Assembly: GCF_900119075.1 (NCBI RefSeq)
Contig: NZ_FPIP01000005.1
Span: 62,001 to 126,000, forward strand
Direction: 5' to 3'
Length of the DNA stretch: 64,000 bases
Source: Ruminococcus flavefaciens
GTDB lineage: Bacteria; Bacillota; Clostridia; Oscillospirales; Ruminococcaceae
Shown: positions 44,147-52,807 of the stretch, one piece after another
How the letters are laid out: each line of letters starts with the position of its first letter
How positions within the stretch are numbered: position 1 is the first letter of the stretch
Position numbers and translations under genes: made by a program
Notes under the pieces: generated by a model
Databases searched by the model: none
Told to the model about the DNA's origin: nothing
The model's input: only the letters and a program-made list of their open reading frames with translations

Positions 44147-44158
44147 AAAGGAGAAAGC

Positions 44159-44992
44159 ATGGAAAAAACAATTCTTGATAAGATAAACAGGTTCACGCGG
44201 AGAAAGCTCACTGAGGACGAGGTCTACATCTTTGACCTTGTGCTCTGCGACAACGACATCGACCGCGACTGCGAGCGTTTTTCCGACAAGGCTCTTGAAG
44301 CTCTGCGTGAACGCTTCATCGGCAGGACAGGCATTTTCGACCATGACGCCGCGGCTTCAAATCAGAACGCCCGTATCTTCGACGCGGAGCTCATCACCGA
44401 CGAATCGCGTACTACCGAATACGGCGAGCCCTACAAGTACCTGAAAGCAAGCGCCTACATGGTCCGCACCGATAACAACAAGGACCTTATCGCCGAAATT
44501 GACGGCGGCATAAAGAAAGAGGTCAGCATTTCCTGCTCGGCGGCTAAGCGTATCTGCTCGGTATGCGGAAACGACAAGAACACCGTTTCCTGCAACCACG
44601 TCAAGGGCAAGCGCTACGGCGGAAAGCTCTGTCATACTATCCTTGACGACATCACCGACGCCTATGAGTGGAGCTTCGTTGCCGTGCCTGCGCAGGTAAA
44701 CGCAGGTGTCACCAAGAAATACAGCGAAGCCGATACCGTAAAGGCTCACGAAAACGCAGATATTTCCGCAGCAAATGAGGAGCTCCGCCGCGATATCCGC
44801 AGACTTGCATATTTTGCAGGCGGACGTGCTGCCGCAGATATAGCTTCTGTTTCGGCGGCAAACCTTGATACTCAGCAGCTCATAGCTCTCCGCAAGTCCT
44901 TTGAGGCACAGTGCGGAAAGGGCGGTGCAGAGGTACAGCTCGATGATTCGGCAAAGGACGAGGAGCAGACTTCCGATTTTTCAATGAGATAG
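44159..44992 (+). CDS. Probable prohead protease/scaffold protein
   Basis: A 277-residue protein starting at ATG 44159 with AAAGGAG upstream. GIFDHDAA could carry the catalytic His and KKEVSISCSA the catalytic Ser of the HK97 prohead protease fold. ICSVCGNDKN with other Cys/His residues looks like a small metal site, unusual for the family. The C-terminal quarter is helical and acidic, like a scaffolding domain. It lies after the capsid gene, whereas protease genes usually come before. Confidence 0.65.
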   Translation: MEKTILDKINRFTRRKLTEDEVYIFDLVLCDNDIDRDCERFSDKALEALRERFIGRTGIFDHDAAASNQNARIFDAELITDESRTTEYGEPYKYLKASAYMVRTDNNKDLIAEIDGGIKKEVSISCSAAKRICSVCGNDKNTVSCNHVKGKRYGGKLCHTILDDITDAYEWSFVAVPAQVNAGVTKKYSEADTVKAHENADISAANEELRRDIRRLAYFAGGRAAADIASVSAANLDTQQLIALRKSFEAQCGKGGAEVQLDDSAKDEEQTSDFSMR

Positions 44993-45002
44993 GAGGAAAA
45001 CT

Positions 45003-45377
45003 ATGGATATACAGACTATTGTCACCGCCTTTGAGCTCTTTACGGGAGAGGAAAACGGCGACGACTACTATCAGCTGATACTTCTTGCAGTCAGCGAAGT
45101 CCAGCGCATACTTCTTCCCGACGCTGATACGACCGAGGTCAGGCTCTCGTTTCTGTGTGCGGCTCTGGCTTTTTACAGACTTCAGCAGATTCTCGCCGCA
45201 AGGGAGAGAGCCGCTTTTACCTACGCAGGCAAGGTGCTCAAGGAGTCTCAGAATACCGCATACGAATACGCAAAGGAGCTTCTCAGGGACTATCTGCAAA
45301 TAGCCGCAGACCTTATAAGCTCCAAGAACTTCATATTCAGCAGCTTTGCAGGGGGAGAGGAGCTGATATCATGCTGA
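45003..45377 (+). CDS. Phage head-tail connector-like protein
   Basis: A 124-residue, mostly helical acidic protein with a start after AGGAGG. No firm family match was made. Size, predicted helices and place after the head genes fit a head-completion or gp6-like connector. It overlaps the next gene by seven bases. Confidence 0.55.
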   Translation: MDIQTIVTAFELFTGEENGDDYYQLILLAVSEVQRILLPDADTTEVRLSFLCAALAFYRLQQILAARERAAFTYAGKVLKESQNTAYEYAKELLRDYLQIAADLISSKNFIFSSFAGGEELISC

Positions 45378-45781
45378 GAGACATTATCGACAATATCATC
45401 GAAAAACTGGCTGAGAACCAAGTCTCTCCCGTTTACAGCGCCTTTGACGGACGGGCTCTTGACCGCAAGGGCAGGAGCTTCTTCACAGTTGTGGGCGTAA
45501 GCGCCTTTGAGTCGTCAACGCCTATTTATTCCCAGTATATGGTGTATCTGCCCTTTAAAGCCGAGCTGGAGCTGAACGTTACAGCTCCCGACAAATCCTC
45601 GGCGGAGGAGCTGTACGAATACTACGATAATAATATTGCTCCCGTTATGCTTGATATGTCGGGACTTACCTGTAGTATAAGCAAAATGAGCCTTAAATTC
45701 GACAGCAATATCCAGCGCCTTGTATTGACGGTGAAGCTCCGCGTCAGCGGTATCACCAAGTTTGAAAGGAGCACTCCATGA
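45371..45781 (+). CDS. Phage tail-completion-like protein
   Basis: A 136-residue protein starting at ATG 45371 with GGGGGAGAGG upstream. It shows a mixed alpha/beta pattern with VYSAFDGRALDRKGRSFFTV and a final KLRVSGITKFER strand. Not recognised by family; placed by context among tail-completion (minor tail) proteins. It overlaps the next gene by four bases. Confidence 0.5.
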   Translation: MLRDIIDNIIEKLAENQVSPVYSAFDGRALDRKGRSFFTVVGVSAFESSTPIYSQYMVYLPFKAELELNVTAPDKSSAEELYEYYDNNIAPVMLDMSGLTCSISKMSLKFDSNIQRLVLTVKLRVSGITKFERSTP

Positions 45782-46173
45782 GTACGGTAACTTCCATTAA
45801 TCAGCGAAAGCCTGCGGAGGTGGTCATCGGCGGAGTCACCCTTTTCTGCGAGAGCTTCAAGTCTTCTGCGGTTCGCAGTATCGCCGAGGAGTCAACAGCC
45901 GACGGGGGCACGGTTTTTACAAACAACGCCTCCCGAAGCACAAGGCTCACCTTTACGGGCAGAGTCGGCATTGAGGGAAGTCCCGAAAATGCGGTGCTCA
46001 GCTTCAATGCGCTGGTGAACTCTGCGAATACATTCAACGTGGAACATATGGGGCTTGTCTTTGCGGACTGCCGAATGCTGTCCTATGCCTTTGACGACAA
46101 GGGCGGCGACTGGGCAGACGTAACAGTGGTGCTTCTTACTGCCGAGCCTGTAACAAGGAGAACAGAGCCATGA
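45778..46173 (+). CDS. Putative phage tail structural protein
   Basis: A 131-residue beta-rich protein (VVIGGVTLFCESFKSSAV, STRLTFTGRVG, WADVTVVLL). The pattern suits a tail-tube or baseplate component, but no family is certain. Coupled to both neighbours by four-base overlaps. Confidence 0.5.
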   Translation: MSTVTSINQRKPAEVVIGGVTLFCESFKSSAVRSIAEESTADGGTVFTNNASRSTRLTFTGRVGIEGSPENAVLSFNALVNSANTFNVEHMGLVFADCRMLSYAFDDKGGDWADVTVVLLTAEPVTRRTEP

Positions 46174-47099
46174 GTGTGAGAATAATTATCGAAGACAAAA
46201 GCGGCTCCTCGTGGTACGCCGAGAACAATGTGCTTGGCTTCAGCTTTCATAAGGATATCTATACGCCCTATACGTCGCTGACCGCAAAGGTCAGGGCTTC
46301 GGGAAGCTCATACAGCGGCGCGGCGGAGGTCTCGCTCATTATAGACGGGCGCGAGATACATCACGGATTGGTGGACAGCCTTAAATGGGAGAAAAAGGGC
46401 GGCGAGGATTTCCTTGTGATAAAGTCGCGCGGCTTCACATCGCTGCTCACTCAGAATCAGATAGAGCCGGGACTGAAAATGAACATCTCATTCAACGACC
46501 TTATGGACAACTTCTATACTCTGCCCTATGTCACCCACGAGAACAACCCCGACAACAGCAGCTATATCTACGTAAAGCCAAATACTTCAATGTGGGACGC
46601 GGCTGCGAATTTAGCATACAAGCTTCTTGGGACTTACCCCTATATCAGGGGCGCGAATACGGTGATGATAAGCCAGTATCCCAATCCCGAAAGCTTCGAC
46701 CACAGAGGTGAAAAGCTCATAACTACGGGTGCGGAGTTCATATACAGCCGCCTTGCCAGCGACTACCACATGGCGGATATCAACGGAGATTACGGTAATT
46801 TTGACCTCTCCGACAGCGACGTTACAGCGCTGAAAATAGTCCGTCACAAGTACTTCGACCTTGATATGCGGTTTCTCTATTCGCCTCAGCAGGCTCTGAC
46901 CTACCGCGACAAGTACGATTTCCGCGGCGCAGAGAGAGTTTTCTGCTCTTACTGCGGCTATCGCGGAGAGGATATCGGAGACAGAGTGAGCTTCGGCAGT
47001 ATCACTGCGGAGCGTATCGCGGAGGTGTCTGTAAACGGCAGCAGCAGGGGAGTTTTCACCGAGATAAGCGTGTACAGGGATAAGTTCCCCCATAACTGA
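46170..47099 (+). CDS. Phage tail hub/late control D-like protein
   Basis: A 309-residue protein. An N-terminal beta barrel (SVRIIIEDKSGSSWYAE, SLIIDGREIHHGLVDSL) is followed by FLVIKSRGFTSLLTQNQIEPG and a long beta domain ending in RVSFGSITAERIAEVSVNG. This layout resembles gpD/gp44-type baseplate hub proteins. It is the last gene of the cluster; no tape-measure, fibre, lysis or lysogeny gene follows. Confidence 0.65.
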   Translation: MSVRIIIEDKSGSSWYAENNVLGFSFHKDIYTPYTSLTAKVRASGSSYSGAAEVSLIIDGREIHHGLVDSLKWEKKGGEDFLVIKSRGFTSLLTQNQIEPGLKMNISFNDLMDNFYTLPYVTHENNPDNSSYIYVKPNTSMWDAAANLAYKLLGTYPYIRGANTVMISQYPNPESFDHRGEKLITTGAEFIYSRLASDYHMADINGDYGNFDLSDSDVTALKIVRHKYFDLDMRFLYSPQQALTYRDKYDFRGAERVFCSYCGYRGEDIGDRVSFGSITAERIAEVSVNGSSRGVFTEISVYRDKFPHN

Positions 47100-47106
47100 G
47101 CATAAG

Positions 47107-47135
47107 AAAACGGCTTCCGATATGGAAGCCGTTTT
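47107..47135. terminator. Bidirectional terminator between the phage-like cluster and GH74
   Basis: AAAACGGCTTCC, GATAT, GGAAGCCGTTTT between convergent stops. Confidence 0.9.
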
Positions 47136-47140
47136 GGTGT

Positions 47141-49945
47141 TTATTTAACCGGCAGAGAGGGTACCAGTTTTAAGAGATAGCGCTGAATTGTGCCTGCGTC
47201 CTCGGTGGTCATGCCGTCGTTGCCCGTAACATCGGCGTTCTTGACGCCCTGTGCTGTGATGTGGTGCGCGTCAGTTCCCGTTGTGCCGAACTTGTTCGGA
47301 TTTGCCAGAGCCTGCATTATCATTACTACGTCGGAGAGGTCTACTGCTCCGTCAGCGTTTGCGTCGCCTGCCTTGTAGTCCTTGTCATACTCGTATGGAT
47401 CAGGCTTTGCAGTTGAAACAGAAGTTGTTGCAGTTGTTTTGTCAGCTGTTGTTGTGACTTTGGTTGTTGTGACTTTTGTGGTTGTGACCTTTGTTGTTGT
47501 GGTCGTTGGAGGTTTACTCCCTGCTATGCGTCCGTAAACGATACCGCAGCCGACTGTTGACATATAAACCTTGCCGAATTCGTTCATATCGCCTACGAGG
47601 TAGTTACCGTTTCCTGTGCCGCCGTAGAGGTGGTCTGTGTTGATGCAGACCCATGACTTTCCTGCGTCTGTGGAGCGGTAAATGCCCTCCTTGTCGTCCT
47701 TTTCGGGCTTGCCGTAGATGTAGAGGGTATTCACATCGCCCTTCTTCTCGGGAGCGCCGTAGCCGATACACTTAGCGTACTCGACATTTTCGAGGTGCTC
47801 AACAGTCTTGCCCTTGTCGGAGATTATGTAAACGCCCTGATTTGCGCCTGCGAAAGCTATCTTGCCGTTGCCGAGGTATGCAGGATCGCCTGTCTCCTCG
47901 AACTTCCATGTGAGCTCCCAGTTATATGGGCAGATACGTGTTTCTGTGAATGTAGCGCCGTAGTCATCGCTCACATAGTATGAGTAGTGTGACTCGTCGT
48001 AGGTAGGCTCTTTCTTGGACATATCAGATGACCAGTACTCGTTGTACTGAGCGCCTACAGCGTAAACTGTCTTGGCGTTCTCGGGATCAACGAGAGTATA
48101 AACGGTCTTTGAAGCCTTTATACCGTCGCAGGTCTTCCATGTTGCGCCGAAGTCGTCTGTGTAGGAAACAGCGCCCTTTGAGCTGGAGTTGATTATTCTG
48201 TACTTGCCCTTTGAAAGTTCTGTGATAGAGAGCTTGCCGCCTGTGCAGGCAGGCTTGAATGTCTTCCATGTCTTGCCGCGGTCAAGTGTGTAGTAGCCGC
48301 TGCCTGTGTTGTTGCCGTCGCCGTTTGCAGTTCTTGCCCAAACGTCGGTATTCTGGGGGCAGACTGCGATAGCTGAGGTAGAGCCGAGATTCGGCTTGTA
48401 CTGCTCAGGGATACCGTCAACTGTCTCGTGAACGAAGCCGTCGTAGTCGCCGATAGCGGAGAGGTCAAGACCGTCGGGAGTGCTGACAAAGTCAAGGCTT
48501 ACGCATTCTTCAACGCCGTCGGGCTGGAAGTAGAATTGAACGCCCATATCGTCCCATGCGTTGTCGCAGGCGAAAACGCCGTTTCCTGATGTGAGGACGA
48601 GTCTGTCTCCCTCTTTGTCTCTCGGATCGATAACGATACTGCTGCCCCAGTGGCAAGCCTTGCCGTATATCCAGTCATAGCCGCCGAGGTCCATGGGGAG
48701 CGAGACGAATTTCTTGACGCCCTTGCCTGTGGAGTAATCTGTTTCACCTGCACCGGGAGTTATATCCTGCCATGTCTTGCCGCCGTCAGATGAACGGAAG
48801 AAATGGTCGCCCCATGCGATAGTTCCCTCGTTTTCGGGAGTGGAAGGATCGTCCTGTATCCACTCCTCGCCGAACCACTGGTCTGAGAATACGCCGCAGG
48901 TACGTGCGAAAAGCTTGTTCGGATCGTTCTTGTCAGCCTCTATCATACCGATAGAGTTGTTTGATACGGAGAGCTCTTCAGCCTTGCCCGAAGCGATGTT
49001 GTACTTGTAAGCGCCGCCCGAAGCTCCTGCGAAAGCAAGACCTGCGATATATGTGAAGAAAAGATTTCCGTTGTGGTCGCTGGTTATAGAGAGAGGATAG
49101 TTGTCGTGGGGGAGAGCTGTTACAGCTGTGAACTTATCGTCCTTGACGCTTGCAACGTGAACATTTGCCTGTCCTGTGACGGAGGTTCCTACATAGACCT
49201 TGCCGCCCTCGATATAGACGCAGCCGATACCGTTCTGCTGATTATAAAGCTTGCTTGGTTCAGTGCCTCTTACCATATGATCTGTCCATGACGGGTACTT
49301 GAGCTCGCCTGTGAAAAGTCCGAGAGCGTCATAGCCCTCAACAGGCTTCCATGACTTGCCGCCGTCGGTGGACTTGATAAGAGCGGACTTGCCTGCGGTA
49401 ACGTCGCCGCCTGCGTAGATAGTATTTGTGTCGTCGGGATCAACAGCGATAGGCTCGATACACTCACGTCCGTCGCCGTTTCCGTGTACCTGTATATGCT
49501 CGGTAACGTCAACGCCTGTGAAGGTCTTGCCGCCGTCTGTGGTCTTGTAGATGACTGTCTTTGCGTCTGAGAAGTAAGCACAGCCGCAGAGGAAGTAAGC
49601 GGTCATATCGTCCTTTGGATCGATAGCGATACCCTTACAGCTGAGGAGTCCTCTGTCGTCCTCGTTGATGAAGCCGAAGAGCTGAACCCATCTGTTCTTG
49701 TCATAGTCGTATCTGTACGCGCCGCCAACGTCTGTACGGAGATACATTTCCTTATCGCCGGCAACAATGCCTGAAACAAATCCCGCACCGCCTATTTTGA
49801 GGGTGTCCCATTCCATTGTTGAGGAGATGTCCTTTGTGGCTGCAAAAGCTGTGCTGCTCTTGTCCGATGTGCCTGATACGGACATTGAGCCTAAGCTGAA
49901 GCAAAGAGCACAAAGACCTGCGATAGTCTTTTTCATTCTGTTCAT
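47141..49945 (-). CDS. GH74 xyloglucanase with C-terminal dockerin
   Basis: A 934-residue secreted enzyme. A signal peptide (about 1-35) is followed by two seven-bladed propellers of GH74 (IGGAGFVSGIV, LRTDVGGAYRYD with the first catalytic Asp, several TDGGKSWK blade repeats), then a Thr-rich linker with repeated KVTTT (about 800-830), and a type I dockerin with two calcium loops (GDANADGAVDLSDVVMIMQ and NADVTGNDGMTTEDAGTIQRY). It should cut xyloglucan within a cellulosome. It has its own promoter and no cotranscribed gene. Confidence 0.93.
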   Translation of the reverse strand: MNRMKKTIAGLCALCFSLGSMSVSGTSDKSSTAFAATKDISSTMEWDTLKIGGAGFVSGIVAGDKEMYLRTDVGGAYRYDYDKNRWVQLFGFINEDDRGLLSCKGIAIDPKDDMTAYFLCGCAYFSDAKTVIYKTTDGGKTFTGVDVTEHIQVHGNGDGRECIEPIAVDPDDTNTIYAGGDVTAGKSALIKSTDGGKSWKPVEGYDALGLFTGELKYPSWTDHMVRGTEPSKLYNQQNGIGCVYIEGGKVYVGTSVTGQANVHVASVKDDKFTAVTALPHDNYPLSITSDHNGNLFFTYIAGLAFAGASGGAYKYNIASGKAEELSVSNNSIGMIEADKNDPNKLFARTCGVFSDQWFGEEWIQDDPSTPENEGTIAWGDHFFRSSDGGKTWQDITPGAGETDYSTGKGVKKFVSLPMDLGGYDWIYGKACHWGSSIVIDPRDKEGDRLVLTSGNGVFACDNAWDDMGVQFYFQPDGVEECVSLDFVSTPDGLDLSAIGDYDGFVHETVDGIPEQYKPNLGSTSAIAVCPQNTDVWARTANGDGNNTGSGYYTLDRGKTWKTFKPACTGGKLSITELSKGKYRIINSSSKGAVSYTDDFGATWKTCDGIKASKTVYTLVDPENAKTVYAVGAQYNEYWSSDMSKKEPTYDESHYSYYVSDDYGATFTETRICPYNWELTWKFEETGDPAYLGNGKIAFAGANQGVYIISDKGKTVEHLENVEYAKCIGYGAPEKKGDVNTLYIYGKPEKDDKEGIYRSTDAGKSWVCINTDHLYGGTGNGNYLVGDMNEFGKVYMSTVGCGIVYGRIAGSKPPTTTTTKVTTTKVTTTKVTTTADKTTATTSVSTAKPDPYEYDKDYKAGDANADGAVDLSDVVMIMQALANPNKFGTTGTDAHHITAQGVKNADVTGNDGMTTEDAGTIQRYLLKLVPSLPVK

Positions 49946-50018
49946 TGTAATTTTTCCTTTCTGGTTTTAGTTTATTTATTTTTTGTCTAAACCCATTTCA
50001 CGTTTATTTTACGTCTTA

Positions 50019-50047
50019 ATTTTATCATCTATATACAATAGTGTCAA
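50019..50047 (-). promoter_or_regulatory. Promoter of the GH74 gene
   Basis: On the minus strand TTGACA, a 17-bp spacer, TAAAAT. The -35 box is part of an inverted repeat (see 50038-50072). Confidence 0.88.
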
Positions 50048-50072
50048 TACGATATATCAGTTATGACACTAT
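50038..50072. promoter_or_regulatory. Inverted repeat at the GH74 promoter
   Basis: ATAGTGTCA (50038-50046) and TGACACTAT (50064-50072), 17 bp apart, overlapping and just upstream of the -35 box: candidate site for a dimeric regulator. Confidence 0.6.
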
Positions 50073-50179
50073 ATGATATAATGAGAATATTATTTTGCAG
50101 AGCCTAAATGTGAACTATCTTTTAAGCTGTGCCAACTTAAATCCAATTAACAGAATCATAACATTTCGGAACAAAATAA

Positions 50180-50204
50180 AGGCGCAGCTTTTAAAGCTGC
50201 GCCT
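50180..50204. terminator. Palindromic terminator-like hairpin
   Basis: AGGCGCAGCTTT, T, AAAGCTGCGCCT; it stands seven bases after the possible stop at 50212 on the minus strand. Confidence 0.7.
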
Positions 50205-50211
50205 GCCGTTA

Positions 50212-50418
50212 TTATTCAATAATAACAATGAAGATCATAAAGCCTCTTTTACTCTCTTTTTTTGCCCCGTACACGGAGCAGGGATCCGCTTCCTTGCAGA
50301 GAAGGAGACACCGCAGCACGTTCCGCACGGTCAGCGACCTGCGCGGCACTGTTTCCCCCCAGTTCCTTCCAGCCGCAGCGTCTGTGTCCTTTCTGCTATC
50401 ACGATATATACATATCAT
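50212..50418 (-). CDS. Possible small basic protein
   Basis: A 68-residue frame starting at ATG 50418 with AGGAG eight bases upstream and a hairpin after the stop. The product is Arg/Lys-rich with three Cys and a hydrophobic C-terminus (FMIFIVIIE). No family was recognised and codon use is not convincing, so it may be chance. The rest of 50427-50597 shows only AT-rich DNA. Confidence 0.3.
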   Translation of the reverse strand: MICIYRDSRKDTDAAAGRNWGETVPRRSLTVRNVLRCLLLCKEADPCSVYGAKKESKRGFMIFIVIIE

Positions 50419-50597
50419 ATCCCACGCTCCTATTGTAACACAGGCTGTTCCACATGGTTCAACAAAAATGCCGTTTTTTAGGCTTTTTTTGAAAAAAATT
50501 TTTGAGGGCGTTTCGCAAACGCAGATTTTTCGGCATTTTTTAAGATGCAAAAATCACTGTGGTCAAAAAAAGTTTACAAATTACCTCTCGTCATTTA

Positions 50598-50626
50598 TTT
50601 ACAAACAATGCAGAATGTGATATAAT
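50598..50626 (+). promoter_or_regulatory. Promoter of the two-component genes
   Basis: TTTACA (50598-50603), a 17-bp spacer, TATAAT (50621-50626), 44 bp before the ATG. Confidence 0.88.
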
Positions 50627-50670
50627 GCTTTTGTGTATATTTATTTGCCGCAGCAGGGAGGTGGTTACGG

Positions 50671-51987
50671 ATGAGTACTATCCATGAGATCATCAATAAT
50701 AATTTTATTTCGGTCGCAATGATAATCGGAATAGCAATAATGATACTTGAGAACCGCAAGGAGAACCCTCACGGAACCGACCATATCGCCGTTATTATGG
50801 TGCTGCTGTCGGTTATAGTGGTAAATACCGCTATGAAGGACTGGTACATGGAATCGGTCTACGATCCGCGCCATTCCTATGAAGGCGACAGCATAAAGAC
50901 GCTGCTGTATCTGCGGTCGGCTATCGAGCATATACTGTTCCCGATGATAGCCTATGTGCTGCTGCTTCTGGTGGCTCCTGTCAAGAAAAAGTACATCATC
51001 TTTATCCCCGAGGCGGTGCTTATTGTCGAGGAGATAATCAATCTCTGCGGAACAAAGATAATCTTCCACTATGACAATCACCTTGAATACCACGACGATC
51101 TGCTGTTTTTGCTGCCGTATTTCGTCGGTATGCTGTATCTGCTGCTGCTCATACGGTATTCCATTGAGTTTATCAAGAAAAAGCAGATGAGCAAGGGCTT
51201 TACGGTAATATTCATCGTATTCCTCACGCTTTTTGAATGCTACCTTGAAGCTGCTTACATAGTTGTTGATCTTATGGACGAGATAGTTGCTCTGGATATC
51301 ATAATCTACTATTTCTACCTCGTTGCGATATATCAGAGCGAAATGAAGATACAGCTCAGAACAAAGGAGCTGGAGCTGGAGCGAAGCAAGCGTCAGCTGA
51401 CTATTTCTCAGATACAGCCCCATTTCATGTACAATTCACTGACCTCTATCATCTATCTCTGCGATAAGGATACCAAGAAAACAAAGAATGCTCTCATAGA
51501 TTTCTCGAAGTTCCTGAGAAAGAACCTCGAAGCTATGAGCCGTCAGAGCGTTGTTGACATAAAAGAGGAGATAGACCATACAAAGGTTTATCTTTCACTG
51601 GAAATGCTCCGCTTTGAGGACGAGCTGGACGTGGTTTTCGATATAAAGGACGATGAATTCGAGCTGCCTCAGCTGACTATACAGCCCATAGTCGAAAATG
51701 CCGTAAAGCACGGTATCAACAGGTCGGAAAGCGGCTGCGGTACAGTGTGGATATCCACCGAGGAGACCGAGGACAGCCACAAGATAGTCATCAAGGACAA
51801 CGGAGCAGGCTTTGAGCTGGATTCCCTGAAAGACCTTGACGACAGCCATATAGGCATCGCAAACGTCCGCAAGCGTCTTGCCGACGAGTGCGGAGGAGAG
51901 CTTATTATCAAAAGTGTTCCCAATGAGGGCACGGAATGTACTATTATAATTCCAAAGGAGTTAGGAAATGAAGATCTTGGCAATTGA
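50671..51987 (+). CDS. LytS/YesM-like sensor histidine kinase with multi-spanning membrane sensor
   Basis: A 438-residue kinase. Six to seven membrane segments occupy residues 10-230. The phosphoacceptor is in SQIQPHFMYNSL (His in QPHFMYN), the signature of the His_kinase family, and the ATPase domain shows IQPIVENAVKHGI and DNGAGF. The signal sensed is unknown. AGGGAGG lies before the ATG. It overlaps the response regulator by 20 bases. Confidence 0.9.
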   Translation: MSTIHEIINNNFISVAMIIGIAIMILENRKENPHGTDHIAVIMVLLSVIVVNTAMKDWYMESVYDPRHSYEGDSIKTLLYLRSAIEHILFPMIAYVLLLLVAPVKKKYIIFIPEAVLIVEEIINLCGTKIIFHYDNHLEYHDDLLFLLPYFVGMLYLLLLIRYSIEFIKKKQMSKGFTVIFIVFLTLFECYLEAAYIVVDLMDEIVALDIIIYYFYLVAIYQSEMKIQLRTKELELERSKRQLTISQIQPHFMYNSLTSIIYLCDKDTKKTKNALIDFSKFLRKNLEAMSRQSVVDIKEEIDHTKVYLSLEMLRFEDELDVVFDIKDDEFELPQLTIQPIVENAVKHGINRSESGCGTVWISTEETEDSHKIVIKDNGAGFELDSLKDLDDSHIGIANVRKRLADECGGELIIKSVPNEGTECTIIIPKELGNEDLGN

Positions 51988-52771
51988 TGATGAACGCTAT
52001 GCATTACAGCTTCTCGTAGATACTATACATAAGGTTCGCCCCGACGCGGAGATTGTTTCCTTCCGCAGACCGTCACAGTTTCTCGAATATGAGGACAAGG
52101 AGCCCTTTGACGCGGCTTTCCTTGATATAAGAATAGGCAAGATGTCAGGTATACAGGTGGCTATCGAGCTGAAAAAGCATTCGCCTATGTGCAATATCGT
52201 GTTCGTGACGAGCTATTCCGAGTACGCCTTTGCAGCTATACAGATGCGTCCCAGCGGCTATATCATGAAGCCCTACACCGAGGACGATATCCGCAATGAG
52301 TTTGAGAACTTCAGATACTCCTCAAAGGCTGAGGACAAGGGCAGCGGAAAGCTGAAGATACGTACATTCGGAAACTTCCGCGTTTTCGGAAAGGACGATA
52401 CGCCCATAAAGTTTTCACGTACTATTTCCAAGGAAATATTTGCCTATCTTATCGACCAGTGCGGATATCCCGTTACCAGCAAGGAGATAGCCGCAGATGT
52501 TCTCGAGGTGGAGGACTTCGACAGACCGACCTCGAAAAAGGTTTCGCAGTATGTTTCGGACCTTATTAAGGACATTGAAGCGGCAGGCTTCCATAATGTC
52601 ATAATCAAGCAGAACAGACAGATACAGATAAACAAGGAAGCCGTGGACTGCGACCTCTACGACCTGTTTTCGGGCGATACAGAGGCGTTCAAGTCCTATC
52701 ACGGCGAGTATATGATAGACTATTCGTGGGCAGAGATAAGCGATTCTGCCGAGAGGATAAAGTCACTTTGA
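51968..52771 (+). CDS. Response regulator, REC plus SARP-like DNA-binding domain
   Basis: A 267-residue regulator. The receiver domain (1-118) has the acidic pair in IDDER, the phosphoacceptor Asp in AAFLDIRIG, Thr/Ser in FVTSYSEYA and the conserved Lys in IMKPY. The output domain starts KLKIRTFGNFRVFG and contains TSKEIAADVLEVEDF and SKKVSQYVSDLIKDIEAAG, a winged-helix pattern like AfsR/SARP proteins rather than the LytTR domain usual with LytS-type kinases. RBS AAGGAG is within the kinase gene. Confidence 0.87.
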   Translation: MKILAIDDERYALQLLVDTIHKVRPDAEIVSFRRPSQFLEYEDKEPFDAAFLDIRIGKMSGIQVAIELKKHSPMCNIVFVTSYSEYAFAAIQMRPSGYIMKPYTEDDIRNEFENFRYSSKAEDKGSGKLKIRTFGNFRVFGKDDTPIKFSRTISKEIFAYLIDQCGYPVTSKEIAADVLEVEDFDRPTSKKVSQYVSDLIKDIEAAGFHNVIIKQNRQIQINKEAVDCDLYDLFSGDTEAFKSYHGEYMIDYSWAEISDSAERIKSL

Positions 52772-52774
52772 TAG

Positions 52775-52807
52775 AAAAAAGCGTGATGTTTTACATCACG
52801 CTTTTTT
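52775..52807 (+). terminator. Terminator of the two-component operon
   Basis: AAAAAAGCGTGATGT, TTT, ACATCACGCTTTTTT. Its T run joins a TTAGCCG heptamer tract. Confidence 0.93.

Noticed and set aside
47420-47520. Short direct repeats rich in GTTGTTGTGAC
   Set aside because: They encode the Thr-rich KVTTT linker of the GH74 enzyme in frame; not a CRISPR array or regulatory repeat.
50095-50620. Two plus-strand frames of about 130 codons
   Set aside because: No ribosome sites, low-complexity composition and overlap with a terminator and the promoter region of the kinase gene.
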